In this document: in pieces, positions 1-12,600 of the stretch
Layout: every line of letters starts with the position of its first letter
Position numbering within the stretch: the first letter of the stretch is position 1
Source of the DNA: Phoebastria nigripes
Lineage: Eukaryota > Chordata > Aves > Procellariiformes > Diomedeidae
Reading direction: 5' to 3'
NCBI GenBank assembly: GCA_035582835.1
Contig: JAYKAV010003062.1
Span: 334,512 to 398,511 of the forward strand
DNA length: 64,000 bases
Program-made: the position numbers and the translations under genes
Notes under the pieces: generated by a model
Told to the model about the DNA's origin: nothing
What the model saw: the letters and a program-made list of their open reading frames with translations, nothing else
The model's database searches: none

Positions 1-600
1 CTCCAGAAACCCACAACGCCTAAGAAGGCTTGTGTTTCCTTTTTGCTGGCTGGTGGGGACATGGCTGTTATTTTGTTGATCACATCCATTGGGATGTGAC
101 GACGCCCATCTTGCCATTTTATTCCTAAAAACTGGATCTCTTGTGCAGGTCCCTTGACCTTACTTTGGTTTATGGCAAAACCGGCCTTCAGAAGGATTTG
201 GATTATCTTCTTCCCTTTCTCAAAAACTTCTTCTGCTGTGTTGCCCCATACGATGATGTCATCAATGTATTGCAGGTGTTCCAGAGCCTTACCCTGCTCC
301 AGTGCGGCATGGATCAGTCCATAGCAAATGGTGGGGCTGTGTTTCTACCCCTGGGGCAGTCAATTCCAGGTGTACTGGATGCCTCTCCAAGTGAAAGCAA
401 ACTGTGGCCTGCACTCTGCCGCCAAAGGGATTGAGAAAAATGCATTAGCGATATCAGTGGTGGCACACCACTTGGCTGCCTTTGACTCCAGTTCATATTG
501 AAGTTCTAGCATGTCCGGCTCTCAATGGCAGCGTGACTTCTCAGGCCATGATAGTCTACTGTTAGTCTCCACTCTCCATTAGACTTTNAAACTAATATGG
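1..600 (-). pseudogene. Decayed retroviral pol (reverse transcriptase) fragment
   Basis: On the minus strand the RT core is recognisable: an entry segment with WRLTVDY (about 580-550), the middle palm region, and the catalytic motif YIDDIIVWG (YIDD is the revcomp of 258-269), followed by a stretch like the thumb/connection ending near position 1. In the frame of the YIDD motif there are in-frame stops at 360-362 and 345-347, and a base is unknown at 588. The open stretch at 314-496 is in another frame and only partly coincides with the pol frame. The product cannot be functional. Family knowledge: RT with RNase H copies retroviral RNA into DNA. RNase H and integrase would lie to the left of the window. 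Confidence 0.88.
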
Positions 601-674
601 TGACCAACAACTGTTAACAGATATAAATTCCTTAATATGCTCTAGTTAGTCTGTTGTTATCTCAAACCCTTCGA

Positions 675-692
675 GCCTCACGTGGGGCACCA
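675..692 (-). other. Primer-binding-site-like sequence of the ERV
   Basis: Eight bases inside the LTR edge the minus strand reads TGGTGCCCCACG. A TGG start matches the CCA end of a tRNA primer and its position just downstream of the 5' LTR is where a PBS belongs. I could not assign the tRNA with confidence. Confidence 0.5.
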
Positions 693-700
693 AAAAGGAC

Positions 701-1257
701 TGTCGTGGTTTAACCCTGGCCAGCACCTAAACACCACGCAGCCGCTCGCTCACCCCCCCGCTCCAGTGGGATGGGGGAGAGAATCAGGAAGGCACGAGTA
801 GGAAGACTCACGGGTTGAGATAAAAACAGTTTAATAATTGAAATAAAACAAAGTAAAACAGTAATAATAACAGTGATAACAACAACAACAATAGAATATA
901 CAGAGCAGGTGATGTACAATGCAATTGCTCACCACCCGCCCAAACCGACGCATTGCCCAATACCCGAGAGCCTGTCCCGGGACCCAGAGCCCCTCACACA
1001 CTTAGTTCTTATACTGAGCATGACGCTACATGGTATGGAATACCCCATTGGCCAGCTGGGTCAACCACCCCAGCTATGCTCCCCCTGCCAGCTTCCCATG
1101 CAGCTGGCAGGGCATGGGAGGCCGAAAAGTCCCTGGTGCAAGCACCACCCAGCAGCACACAAAACATCAACGCTCCTATTATACCAAACCCAAAACACAG
1201 CACACCCCCCCAGCTACTGGGAAGAAAGTTAACTCTGTCCCAGCCGGAAACAGGACA
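701..1257 (-). repeat. 5' LTR of the ERV
   Basis: 557 bp, minus strand, beginning TGTCCTG (1257-1251) and ending CCACGACA (701), the TG...CA pattern of retroviral LTRs. U3 contains a TATA-like TATAAG (revcomp of 1008-1013). An ATTAAA polyadenylation signal is the revcomp of 830-835, followed by a U5 with the GATTCTCTCCCCCATCCCACTGG block. The solo LTR at 13837-14388 shares this order of blocks (start, TCATGCTCAGTAT before the TATA box, GGTGGTGAGCAATTGCA, ATTAAACTG, terminal TTAAACCAC) but differs at many positions, so the two are separate, diverged insertions of related subfamilies. Confidence 0.9.
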
Positions 1258-4238
1258 ACAATAAAGGTTGAAAATTTAGATGCTAACAAGATTATAAAGT
1301 CCAGAAATTACCCTGTTACATGTAGGACCTACGGTGTAATCTTTAATTTCAGAGGACACAAATCTCATTGTAGAAAACAGAAGGTCCTCATCAGATGAAC
1401 GCTGCTGAACAATAAACCTAAAATGACAGACATATTCCACATGTGTTCATCATGCATCATCTCCTTTCTAAGGTTGCATTTCTTGTACAGTCACTGCAAC
1501 ACCCGATAGTTTTTCCGTCTTTAATGAGCATATTTTCAGAAGATGCTTGTGACGGAAGATGCCACTGTTATTCTCATTTGATAGCTGGAATATCAATTCC
1601 AGGTGAGTCCATTAGTTAATGAGGACTCTAGTCTGAGAGGGTTCTGGTCTGATCCTTCCAAGAATTTAACATTCTGTAATACTTTCTGTATTTAGAGCAC
1701 ACTTGTGGACTTCCACTGTATTGCATACTCAGCAGTTCTGCAAATAAATCTTGATCACTTCAATTTTGAGATCACAGAGTTGTTTTAAGCCAGGTATTCC
1801 CAAATGGTGGTACACAAGACACTTAGAGAATGATCTCAATCTCTGATTCAAGCAAAATGTCCAGCCTTGCCAAGAGCCAAACAAGCACCAAATCCATTTC
1901 CGTCTTACTCATAAAACTAGCCTCTCTCTCCCTGTCCTACATTCACTTACTAAGCTCCTACTTCAGCAACAAAGTGATGCCTCACATCAAGAAAATTGAT
2001 TATTTTTTTTTTCCTGAGTATCAGCCATCCAGTGATGAATATAGCTGTGATCTTAGGAAGAAGAGAATGTGGTTCTTGGTCTTTAAATACCGCATTGCGG
2101 TGTATACACACAATTCTAGGGTGTTTCAGCTTTCAAATAACTGACTTCCTAATCTCAACACTTTATAATGCAGAGGTTTTCCCTTTTTTTTTTTTTTAAA
2201 AGGTTTTAATAAGAAGTCCCAGCACCATCACCACTGGAAAAGAAACCATAAAAATGGATGGAATTATTTTGACTGCAACAAGCTTCACGGTACTGCCCGC
2301 AACTGTCCTCAGTTCAGAGCTGTGGCTGAAACAGATATATGTTGCCAGAGTCATTTCAGTTTGGCTCCTCAAAATAAGCAGACAGTGGAATTAATGTATC
2401 TGCTCTCTAGATATAAACCAGAAATAACAACATAACCTTGCAATGAAATGCTGCAAATTTGCTCATTAAAGCTTGTGAAGCAATTAGATGAACATTATAG
2501 AAGACTGCTCTGCTTAATGAATTTCATTAAAGAAAAGCCTTTGTACAGATAACACAGGAATCCATGACATGGGCTGCCAAACCGTAATTATTCTTTACAT
2601 AGACCAGGCCCTCAAAAAGGATGAGGCACATGGTCTTCTGCTTATGGATACCAGAAAGATACTGCAGCTGAGACACTTGTTCCTCCTCCTGTTGTCCCTG
2701 CCAGCTCTGCATCTTGGTGGTTACCTCCTCCCTGCCACCAAATGACTTGTGACTGCACAGCCCAGTTCCCGGCCTCCCCTCCATCCTCCTCTGACTTCCA
2801 GCCTCACTGTCCTTCCCATCAGACCCAGCCACTAGTGCTGCCACCGCCCTGCTTGGACAGCCGAACACAGGACAGCGGCAGACCGACCCCTTGCTCTAGG
2901 CAGATCCCCACCGCCTATTCCAAATCACACTTGTAACTAGTGTTTCTCAAAGGATCAGCTTATTTCCTCTAACCTAATTCTAAGAAACCTCTTCTGGAAT
3001 AGAGACCGTGGTTGTAGAAAACCTCCAAGTTGCACAGTTTCAGAGCCAATGTGTATGGGATGAGAGGAGGGGTCAGGTAGTAAGGTGAGAAGGCTGCCGC
3101 CATGCCAGTACAGCCCAGTAGGCAGGGAAGAAAATCGGATGGATTTACCAAGAGCCAGAATCCCCCTAACTACAAAGCTGTGAAATCAACCAAAATTCAG
3201 ATAACTCAAAGTTTGATTTAAAAATAATTCTTCAGCAGTTGTCATAAGGTATTATAATCATCATTCATATTTTCAAAATATATTATCTGAGATATTGAAG
3301 CTGACTCAGGGATTATGTTTCTCAGAACAGGAAGAAATTCTATGGATATTAAGAACATGCAGTATCTGTTTCCAGTAGTTCATTTCTAAGGTAGGTAAGA
3401 CGACAAACTTCTATCCATATCTGTCCTATTCAGCAGTACAAAGAACAAACATAAAGGTTTCATAATAATGCAGAAAAGTGTAAAAAAAGAGGTTCACTGA
3501 AAGAAATGGAAGACGGAAAATATCTATGATTTTTACAAGCTTCTGCATGATGCTTTAGAGGTTACTGAAAAGTTCACATTGGATATTTATAAGTAGAAAA
3601 TTAATGACACGCTCACGGCAAAGGAAAGCTCAGAAGGCATGTAAATGTAATATTTCAGTGGTATTTTGGTTCATTGCATATAAATAATAATGGAAGTACT
3701 AAAAATACTCAAAGAACTGAGGTTTAATACTTGGTGAGTGTCAAGTACTAAACTGTATTAGAAATCACAAAGAAAAATAATCAAAAGCATCAATCAATAA
3801 CCAATGGTAAGCCAAATCAAGCCTTTCTGTGAAATAAGAAAACGTACTACATGTTAAGAAAGGTATCAGTTACTGAGGTAATATATTAATTCTAAGAATA
3901 TGTTGATAAAACAAAATTCCTCAAGCCTTGGTGAGCAATAGGAGTTCTGGTATCTATGATTTTTTCAAAAACTATTAATTTTTTCTACACGCCTGAAAAG
4001 TTTTGTGTTATTCTTACATAAGGAAATCAAAAGTTCACTATGAAACCTACTACCCCAATCCTTTTGTATGCAACTCTCATCCAAATATATTTACATTAAA
4101 TAAATGCTTTTCACTGCATTTATTTATTCAAATAGTTGGGCAATATCCTTTACTATGACTTACTGACATAATGACTTGAATATTTTCCTTTTTATTTTTC
4201 TGTTCTTTGCCTTATGACTAGTCCAACAGCTCCTTCAG

Positions 4239-4239
<1 letters not shown>
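1258..4239. other. Non-coding AT-rich sequence, no gene seen
   Basis: Only short open frames without recognisable protein character. There is a T-run at about 2181-2197. The stretch 2400-2530, with several TAAT/ATTA cores and little sign of decay, has the look of conserved non-coding DNA, but that cannot be judged without alignment. A slightly GC-richer part at 2700-2930 holds overlapping short open frames on both strands that look fortuitous. Confidence 0.55.

Positions 4240-4271
<32 letters not shown>
4240..4271. repeat. (AC)n dinucleotide microsatellite
   Basis: About 15 uninterrupted AC/CA units. It explains the run of Cys-Val codons in the minus-strand open frame across it, which is therefore not a gene. 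Confidence 0.97.
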
Positions 4272-4274
<3 letters not shown>

Positions 4275-5713
4275 AAGAGAAAATAAGAAGCTAAGATGAC
4301 TCATTTGCAATATTTTATATAACAAAACAACCGGAACATTGTACACATATAAGCAAAGGCATGAAAGAGTATAAAGGTGCTTGGGGAAATAAAAATTTAT
4401 TTTAACTTTTTCTTTACTTCTAACACTAATTAAATACACCATCAGATGATACTATTTTCCTGTGGCCATCTCTTGCATTGATTGAAAATTCACTGACTGA
4501 AAAGCCAAATACCCTAGACTACAGCAATAACAGAGATTATAAAACTTTCAGTTACACATTCAATGTTTGAAAAGGACAGGATGCTGAATTTATTCAATGT
4601 TCAATTGTCTTGTTTTGGTTTTTTGGTATCAGATACAATTTTTGTAGGCAAAATTCAGCCTTCCTACCATTGGTAGGATTTTCTTCTCTGTTGTTATTAG
4701 ACATCATCAAGCATCTCAAGCCCAAATTGCTAAAAATGAGCAATGAAGTTTAGAGCAGTGATATTCAAAATCACTACTAGAACTGTGCAGGCCTTTCAGA
4801 GAGACAGTTTCATTTTAAACTCACACAGTGTTGTATTTTAATCAATGAAATCATCAGTGAAAAGCCAGTACAAATCAGAATCTGTTCTACCATGTCACAT
4901 CATTCCTCAGGGACAGGTAACACACTGTGAAGCAAGGATTTCAAAACAAAAATGCTCTGAAACACGCTCTTAAAAACAAAGATGACTATTTGCCATCTTG
5001 AAGACCGTGCGTCAAGAAAGATACTGGTGTTTTTGATTTCACTTTTCTCATGCCTATTTATATTTGCTATAAACAAAATGATATGATGGATCTGTATCTC
5101 TGCTTCTTGTGTTTTAGCGTCTACGCACAGGAAAGACAGCAAGTGTGGTGTGAGCAGCCTGTCCGGGACAGATCAAGGGCAAACACCTGGCTCTGGCTTA
5201 CAGTACCTTTGTAGTTAAAGTCAACGAGAGGCTCTGAGGAGAAAAGGCAACAATGGGGGACAAAAAAAAAGGTACTTAAATAAAGTTCAGCTTGTTCAGG
5301 TAATATTTATATATTACATACACAGATTATCCTCCTGGGCTGCCAAACACAATCCAATATAATCAAAAGTATTGTACTGGAAAAAGGCCACAAATTACCT
5401 CATCTTTCATGCACCAAATTAAATGTTCCAGCAGCAGAGCAGGCTCAGGAGCATGTCTTGGGCGCTGATGGATGAAAGCGATGGGGACTAGCAGGTGGCT
5501 GAATGATGTTCAGCAATTTATGGTGCCTGTTAACAGGAATGTTGGGTTGTGAGTGGCATCAGAGAGCAGCCTCCTGATCTGAGAGAAGAGCCAGTGGGTA
5601 AATACGTGAAGAAAAAATGGGAGAGATTCTTATAAACTCCATAACCTAACACAAACATCTCTATCTCAACAAGATTCACAACATGTAACACTGGGGCTGC
5701 AATATATCTTAAA
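4272..5713. other. Non-coding sequence, no gene seen
   Basis: AT-rich; no repeat family recognised and no splice-flanked coding stretch. The part at about 5390-5600 is more balanced in composition, and I could not assign it. Confidence 0.5.
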
Positions 5714-6221
5714 TTTAAGCTAGCGAAGAGGCGGCATTACTCCAGCCTCCTCCTCCTGCACAGGGAAGGCCATTTCCCGCCTCCGTGCTGCCAGGCCGCA
5801 GCACTGGGCAGGCAGGAGGCAGGCAGCGACCACAGCGGCAATGGCCTCTGGTAGGGTCTCTCCTCTGTCCTCCTTCACAGCAAAGCGCAGCCACCAGCAA
5901 AGCTGTGAAACTTCATTTTGACAAATTGTGTGAACTTCTATATTCACGTTGATCTCCAAGACTTTAGAGCGACGTGTATTTGGAGACGGGTTTACCTTGC
6001 GCAGCGGGGGCCTGCAGGCTCCTCCATACTCCTCTTGGTACCACCGAGGTCCCTGCTGCTGGGCTGGCACAGATGTCCTGCCCCAACAAGCTGAAAGTGA
6101 ACTAGGAGAACCAGGCTTGGTGGCTGAAAACAGTCCCAATTGTACCTTCTCCAGCTTGCTGGAGTCTGCAACTAGTTTTGGCAAGCAACACTCCATTACA
6201 ATTCCCTCAAATAGGCTTTAA
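5714..6221 (-). other. GC-richer patch with a 158-codon open frame of unknown meaning
   Basis: Unlike its AT-rich neighbours, this patch is rich in G and C and includes several CpG. The longest frame (minus, 6196-5720) starts MECCLPKLVADSSKLEKVQL and ends in a Glu/Pro-rich stretch. A shorter frame overlaps it in a second minus-strand frame and another lies on the plus strand, as expected when high GC thins out stop codons. I recognise no domain. It may be a fortuitous frame, an exapted fragment or part of an old retroposon. No polyA tail or target duplication was found. Confidence 0.3.
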
Positions 6222-6645
6222 ATTAATCTAATTTGCTTGCCTTGGGCAAGAGACCTTACCCTCCTGAGTTGTGAATAAATGGCACGTTTTACTTTCTCAT
6301 CCCAGTTCTGACTGGGAAATCTAAACAATTCTCCAGTCTAGCAAGAAGGAATTTTTTACAAATCAATTTTTCCTGGGTCCTAATGTTCACTGTCGGAGTC
6401 CAGTCTTGCTAACTAGACAAGCTGATCTGTAGCGTTACAATAACAATGCCACATTGAACCTATTCAGTTGGGGAATTACACTGAGAAATCTCTGAAGTTC
6501 AGACTGAGAAAGTTAATCTATTGAAATCACAATAAAAGTTTTGTATTTACTTCAATAATTAGTTGCTTATATTAATTCTTATATTAAGAATTCTTCATCT
6601 AATTTGCTATGTCAAATCAAGGAACCAGAATGTAATCATTTATTT

Positions 6646-6693
6646 TTAAAAAAAAACAAAAAAACCCCCCCCAAAAAAAAAACAACAAAAAAA
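6646..6693. repeat. A-rich/C-rich low-complexity tract
   Basis: Runs of A interrupted by a block of about eight or nine C and by short CAACAA units. Low-complexity; slippage-prone. Confidence 0.9.
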
Positions 6694-9600
6694 GTCAATT
6701 ACTTTTCCACCTTCTAGATCAGAAATCCACATTTTATGTGGTGACAAAGTGACAAAGAAGTTGCTTTCAATTTGCGATTCACACAACTTTGTATTTGGAG
6801 AGTACCCCAGAAACTTGTCATGTACACAGAAAAGAATGCAACCTCTAAAGAAATGACTGCAAATGCAAGTTTTATTTTGTGGTCTAATTTGTCCTTTTTT
6901 AGCATGCTTTCAATTTTGCAGCATGAAAGTACAGAAATTAAACACAACCCACAGGCACACGAACATGTGACCATCATTTAATCAGCAAATCACTTTGGGC
7001 CTCACTGACCTTGGCAGTTTTACAAAATTTTTATTTCCAGCTGGTTGAACTGTTTTTGAACAACTTTTTTTTTACTGCAGTAGTCACAAACTGGCTTTTC
7101 TGTATCGTCTATCATCCATGTTCTCTGTCTAAATTTATTTTTTCCAGAATGTATATGACTTCCCTAACGCAAAACATCTACACTGTTCCTTTGGTACTTT
7201 TACAATATCCTAGGAAAAGAAGGATTTTTTTCCCCCTATAATCATGCCATTTCTCAAAGGGTACAGAAGGAACATTTCTGTTCAGCGTTCCTGCGACAGA
7301 GCCTCACAATAACAACTGTTTCTTTGAGCAAGCTTTGCACATGAACGCAGAGAGATTTCCTTTGAATCCAGCCAGAGCTCAGCCATGAGTGAGTGCAGAG
7401 AGCTCACAGAACAAAAACCACCTCTGTGATCTCTGCCTGTACCATAGGTAAATATCGCTGTTTCTGGAAAGAGTTTTTATCTTCTCTGTTCTGTCTCCTT
7501 TTAATTTCTCTCTTTTAAGAAAAAGTTTTCAATTAATGTCTGAGGTTTATTTCAATCTACAGTACTTCGGCATTTTTCTTTAAAATTTACAAGGATCACT
7601 TCATCCAGCTTAGAAATGTAGCTATGACTGGGGTCAACTCCTTAACCATAAGTACCAGTACTAGCATAAAAAAATTATGAGATGATGCTATATCTCTTCA
7701 AATCCAAAGCAATTTCAAAACTCAGTATAAAATAAGGGGAAAATATTTGGCCTAAACACCTCCCATGCCTGGAGGAAGGGTCCCCCGTGGGAAGTCCTGT
7801 GCCCATGGCTGGCAGGAGCTCAGCAATGGCGAGGCCGAGCCAGGTTGCTGCACTTTGGACCAGGAGAGATTCGCTGTGCAAACTGCCAGCTTTCCTTAGA
7901 AGTCTTCTTAATTTTTTTCTATTCTTTTTTATTTAATTTTTTAAAAATCTTTGTAATTTTTGAGAAATCCTACTCCATGTGGATGGTAGGGTGTATCAGC
8001 ATAGATCATAAAAGGGAAAACAGTTTTGTGACAAGCTTACTGGAGACCTGTTCAAACATTGCTGTTTTGGTTCCCACCAGTGACTGGGACACACCTGGGA
8101 CACACAGACTCACCTGACCCTGGGACACCCCTTTCTGTGGTAGACTTTATTACCTTTAGACACCCTGGAGGATGCATTGGACAAATAGAATATTTCTTAA
8201 AATATGCAGTGAATACATGGGGATGTTTGACTCACAATAGGCTTGGGTGAGACGTGTTATCACTGAGGTGCTTTCCAACATCTAACAAAAGCCAGGTTAA
8301 GATAAAAACAAAAAGAAAAATATTTCCTTACAACTTCCAAAGCAGTCAACAGTTAAAAATGTTTATGAAGACAAAAGTGAAGAAGCTAAATCCTTCTCCA
8401 GAAAACTTGCCACAGAATTTCCTGTGTTTCTACTGCATTTTCCCTCTTTCTGCATCTCTTAACCCTCAGGCTGCAACCCTCACTGAGCACCTCTTTTTGG
8501 TGAAGCACTTAGTTTTTTATAACTAATCTGATCATTGAAGTCCTCCTCAATGTTTGTCACCGAGACTTAATTTATTTCCTCCTGATTTACAAAACTGCAT
8601 GGTCATTCTTCCTGTCAAAATAAATATTGTTTTGTTTCTTCAGAGATGTGAATATTGCCTTCTTAGACCAGGTATCATCTCATGTACTTGCCTGGTTTAA
8701 TGAACATTTCTTTGCCTCAATCAGGGTAAAGTTTCTTTCCTTCTCCTGCCCTTTGGTGACTTGTTGCGCCTGTTGTCTTCTCCTAAGCTTTGTATTGTAA
8801 TCTATATGTAACCTACACAAATATGTTAGCCCATGTATAGATTGACTATTACTAAAATATAAATAGGATTAATGGATTATGGCACATTGCCGATTCAATA
8901 GATCAAACATGGCAATACTTAACAACTACCAGCAGCCACTAGCCAACATTAATTAAAATCTGTAAAAATTCAGCTGTCCATATTACTTGAATTATGGTAC
9001 TGTGTTTGCAGATATATACACACAAACATATATCTTTAATGAAATGTGTGCACTAGTTCATAACAACATTAACTATTTCCTCCATAAGAAAAGGTTCCAC
9101 GTATACGAACCCTCTCCATCTAGTTTTTTTATACACACGGTGTACCTCCTCAGGGTCTGCTGAATTCTTCTCTTTGGCATCCTCTCTAAATTTATCCTTT
9201 CTCTAATTCTTTCAATTTGAATAGTTTATTATTCCACACAAACAAAATCTAGATTAAACTCACTTCTAGCCTCACATCTGTACTTTTGCGATTAAGTTCT
9301 TCTAGTATAATGATAAGTGAATATTGGTATACCTTAGGTATGTTTTACCAAAAGCTGGAAAACTCAAGATACAGGAATTGCACTACAACATAACTGCTAA
9401 ACAGTATTTTTCGTTTCTAAAAATCTATAGCCTAGTAACAGTGTTTCATTACTTGTTATTTTAATATTATTATGCAGTAATAGAGATTCTACAAAATGGG
9501 TAATAATCCATTGCCATATTTCTTTCCGCTCACAAGACAGATAGGGTAACATCAATCAATGGATACAGTCTTAAAGCGATTGTATGACTAAGCCTTTCCT

Positions 9601-12600
9601 TCTTTAGCTGCTGGGGACCAAGAACCACCGTGTTATACTTATTTACTGGTGCTGGTTTTGTGTAGGGCCATGCTATTTCAGCACACTTTCAATATTCTGG
9701 GAGAAAGAGCGGACTAAAAACCATTAGCTGGTAACAGATTAACTGTACTACGCCATTTTTTCTTTCTTCTCTTTTGGACAATCTTTTACTATGTTTGATT
9801 CTGATTAGGCAGATAATTAATCAAACTAGTTTATCTTCTGAATCTTTTACGTGGCCTGCAGTAGACCAAGTCTTGCACATAAATGCTGCTCTTAGAAATA
9901 GTAAAATATCCAGTTTCAGTAAAATCTGTAGCTCCCAGATTAATTAAATAAAAACAACATGAAGAGTATATTATGTAATACCTTTAGCTCACATTTACAA
10001 CTGGGAAGATAAGAGTTAAACAGACCCACTTATTTCCAAGTCAGGTAAAAACAGAGAAACCTTGAGAAAGTTGTATATGCAACTTACTGAAAAAACCCAC
10101 ATAATCACAAAATATGGGAAAAGCATTAGTAAAGAAAAAGAAAGCTATTTTAACTGGGATAGCTTCTGGAAAAAACAAATGGAAATAGAGAAGCAATAAA
10201 TGAAGCAAGATGTTTCTACTGAAAATAGAGGTATCTATGCCTGGTATAGTAGACCAAGTTCTGTGCACGAACCCATAAACAGAAAGGATTATAAAATGTG
10301 AAGATGGTGAGTGTTACTGCTAACAGCCTGGTTATAAACTCTGAAATAGACTTTACAGAGACGAGGGACAAGATGAAGCATCTGTCTGCATTTTGCCAGA
10401 TGTAGAATAAGTAGGTCATTATTCCTATAAAGACAATAATTTTCGCTACTCTATAACAGATCAAAGTTTGCAAACACTACCTTCAAATTATTTATCTCCA
10501 GAAGCAACACAAAACCCAAGAGCATTCCTTCTTTCGCATCATGCCTCTAATGCCACACAGTATGCTCCTAGGCACGTGTGTGCACTTGAACATAGACACA
10601 CGATTGCAAGTACATGCTGCAGCGATTTCTTCAACTGTTAAACAAATAGTATTTCAGCCAAGTGAAGCAGCAGAGTGGTTCCATCTAGAGGAAGAGTGTG
10701 TAAAAACTACTCATCCCTGATGACTAGCTATTTTTAAATAAAGAATAGGCATAAACCATTAATACAGCACGCTCAGTATAAAGGGCCTGCTACCTGGTGT
10801 CATAGCTCCATGAAAAATCTGTTTCTTACAGCAGTGCGTGCTTGGTTGAACTGGGCAGAAAAGATAATGTTGTAACCATCAGAGTTATTAACATCTACAT
10901 CCTGGACAGTCCTGGCAATATCTGCACCCACGAATGATGTTAAAGTAGGTGTGAGTAGGAATGACATATAAAAGAGCTCTACAAGTGAACTTTTATTTAC
11001 ACTGAGGTGTAAATTATATGTTCAAACCAATGCAAACCAAAACACCTCCTCAACTCTCAGCCCTAATTTCATTTTGTCTTGCCTTGACTAGCAAAACTTT
11101 TTAAGGACTCCACAAAGCCAAAAGCTTCTTTTCCTGCTATACATAAAAGGCACATTAACCATTACTTAAACAAAATGGGTTCTTTCAGCTCTTTTAGGAT
11201 GGAGCAAAGAACTGACCTTCTTTCAGTAATCTTGTTTGGCCTCTTCCAGCCTATCTTGACCTTAACCCTCTCTGTTTCTTCTTTCATTCACTAACCAACA
11301 ACTCCATTTTCCTTCAACATTCCTGCTGGAAGGGGATGTTTAATCACACCAGAACCATTGCAAGACTTTTTCCAGAAGAATTTCTGCTCATTGAAGCACT
11401 CTTGATATGTTCAGCACTTCACCAAATCTACCTTTTCAATACAAATCTAAAAGTATTTTTTTATTTTCCTCTCATTTCCCTTTTAGAAAGTTATTAATTT
11501 TGCTACTCCGGTTTAGTATAAAGATAGTAGGAAAGACATTAAACGTGGCAATCTTCCTCAGAGAAGTCAGGAGAGTCAATTAGTATTGTAAGACAGCCAG
11601 TTAATTTATCATGACTTCACAGTCTCATAAAATTGTTATGGAATGCCAACTCATTAGAAAATGTATTAAAATTGCCAAGAATACTCAAATTTTTCCACCA
11701 CTGAAGTCAGTAAGTATTGTACCCAAAGACATTACACCCAAGAAGAGCAGAAAGAAAAAGTAAATGTTGAAGGGAAAAAATATAATCAGGAGAGAACACA
11801 AAAAACCAAACCAATAAAAGACTAAGAAGAAAGGAGAAAAACCTTTTTACCGAGTGAGGATAGCAAAGCTCACTGTGTATGAAGTGAGATAAAAGGCAGA
11901 GGGGAAAAAGACTGTGAGCCGAAAAGAAATGAAGGATGAAAATCAGTTATATTTTACCTGTAACAATCTCTTAAATTAGTTTTAAGTGTTTATTTTTAAC
12001 AAATACTCTTTTTTTCAGGTTTTGTAGAAAACATTATACTTCTGCACACACACTTGTGCAGCAGGATTCTCCTTCCATCAAAGAATCACAGCTTTGTGGA
12101 AAGGAAGCACGTCAGGCCTCTTTCCACATCATTTGTCCACAGCCACAGGATGAATCACTGGTGGGTCTGGAGATAGAGGTTACAAGTCCTGATTCCCACT
12201 TATTAACTCCAAGAGACTAATAATAGAGCATACAGTGCTCTAAGTGTATGACTTAATTGCAAATTTGCAACTTATTTTCATTAATATAACATAGGTTTCA
12301 GAAAATACATAGCCTTTTTAAGAACAACTTATTTAAAATACAGCTTCAGAAAACTCTAACATTAAAATAATACGCATAAAATCAAAGTCAAGGGTGCTAC
12401 TGGTATAGGAGGAGGAGATTATGAGGGAAGCAGATCAGTTTCACAAGTTTGAGCTTTTCTTGCCAGAAACAATGCAAATAACGTCACTACTTTAATATAT
12501 CCAAATTAGTGGAGGGTAACAAAATAATTCCCCAGTTTAGCAATTACTGATAGTATTACCAAGGGAAATATGAATTCAGCCTTAACAGATAAGGATAGAG

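Larger units (their letters stand above)
1..1257 (-). mobile_element. Endogenous retrovirus, ERVL-type, internally deleted and truncated by the window edge
   Basis: Read on the minus strand, this is a 5' LTR (1257 to 701), a primer-binding-like site, and after only about 100 bases a decayed reverse-transcriptase segment that runs off the left edge. A complete provirus would have gag and protease, usually 1.5-2.5 kb, between LTR and RT; here they are missing, so the copy has an internal deletion. The outer LTR edge borders unique sequence at 1258. The ERVL-type (class III) assignment is inferred from the RT type and from the related solo LTR at 13837-14388, which has a 5-bp target duplication. 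The second LTR and the other flank are outside the window. One ambiguous base (N) sits at 588. Confidence 0.88.

Noticed and set aside
873..1398. Three overlapping plus-strand open frames of 103-122 codons
   Set aside because: They lie antisense to the LTR (701-1257) and are by-products of its C-rich composition.
4218..4442. Minus-strand frame with a run of Cys-Val
   Set aside because: The run is the translation of the (AC)n microsatellite.
6235..6290. MIR-core-like phrase (CCTTGGGCAAGAGACCTTACCCTC)
   Set aside because: Only about 25 bases fit and no tRNA-like head was found upstream, so it is not called as a SINE.
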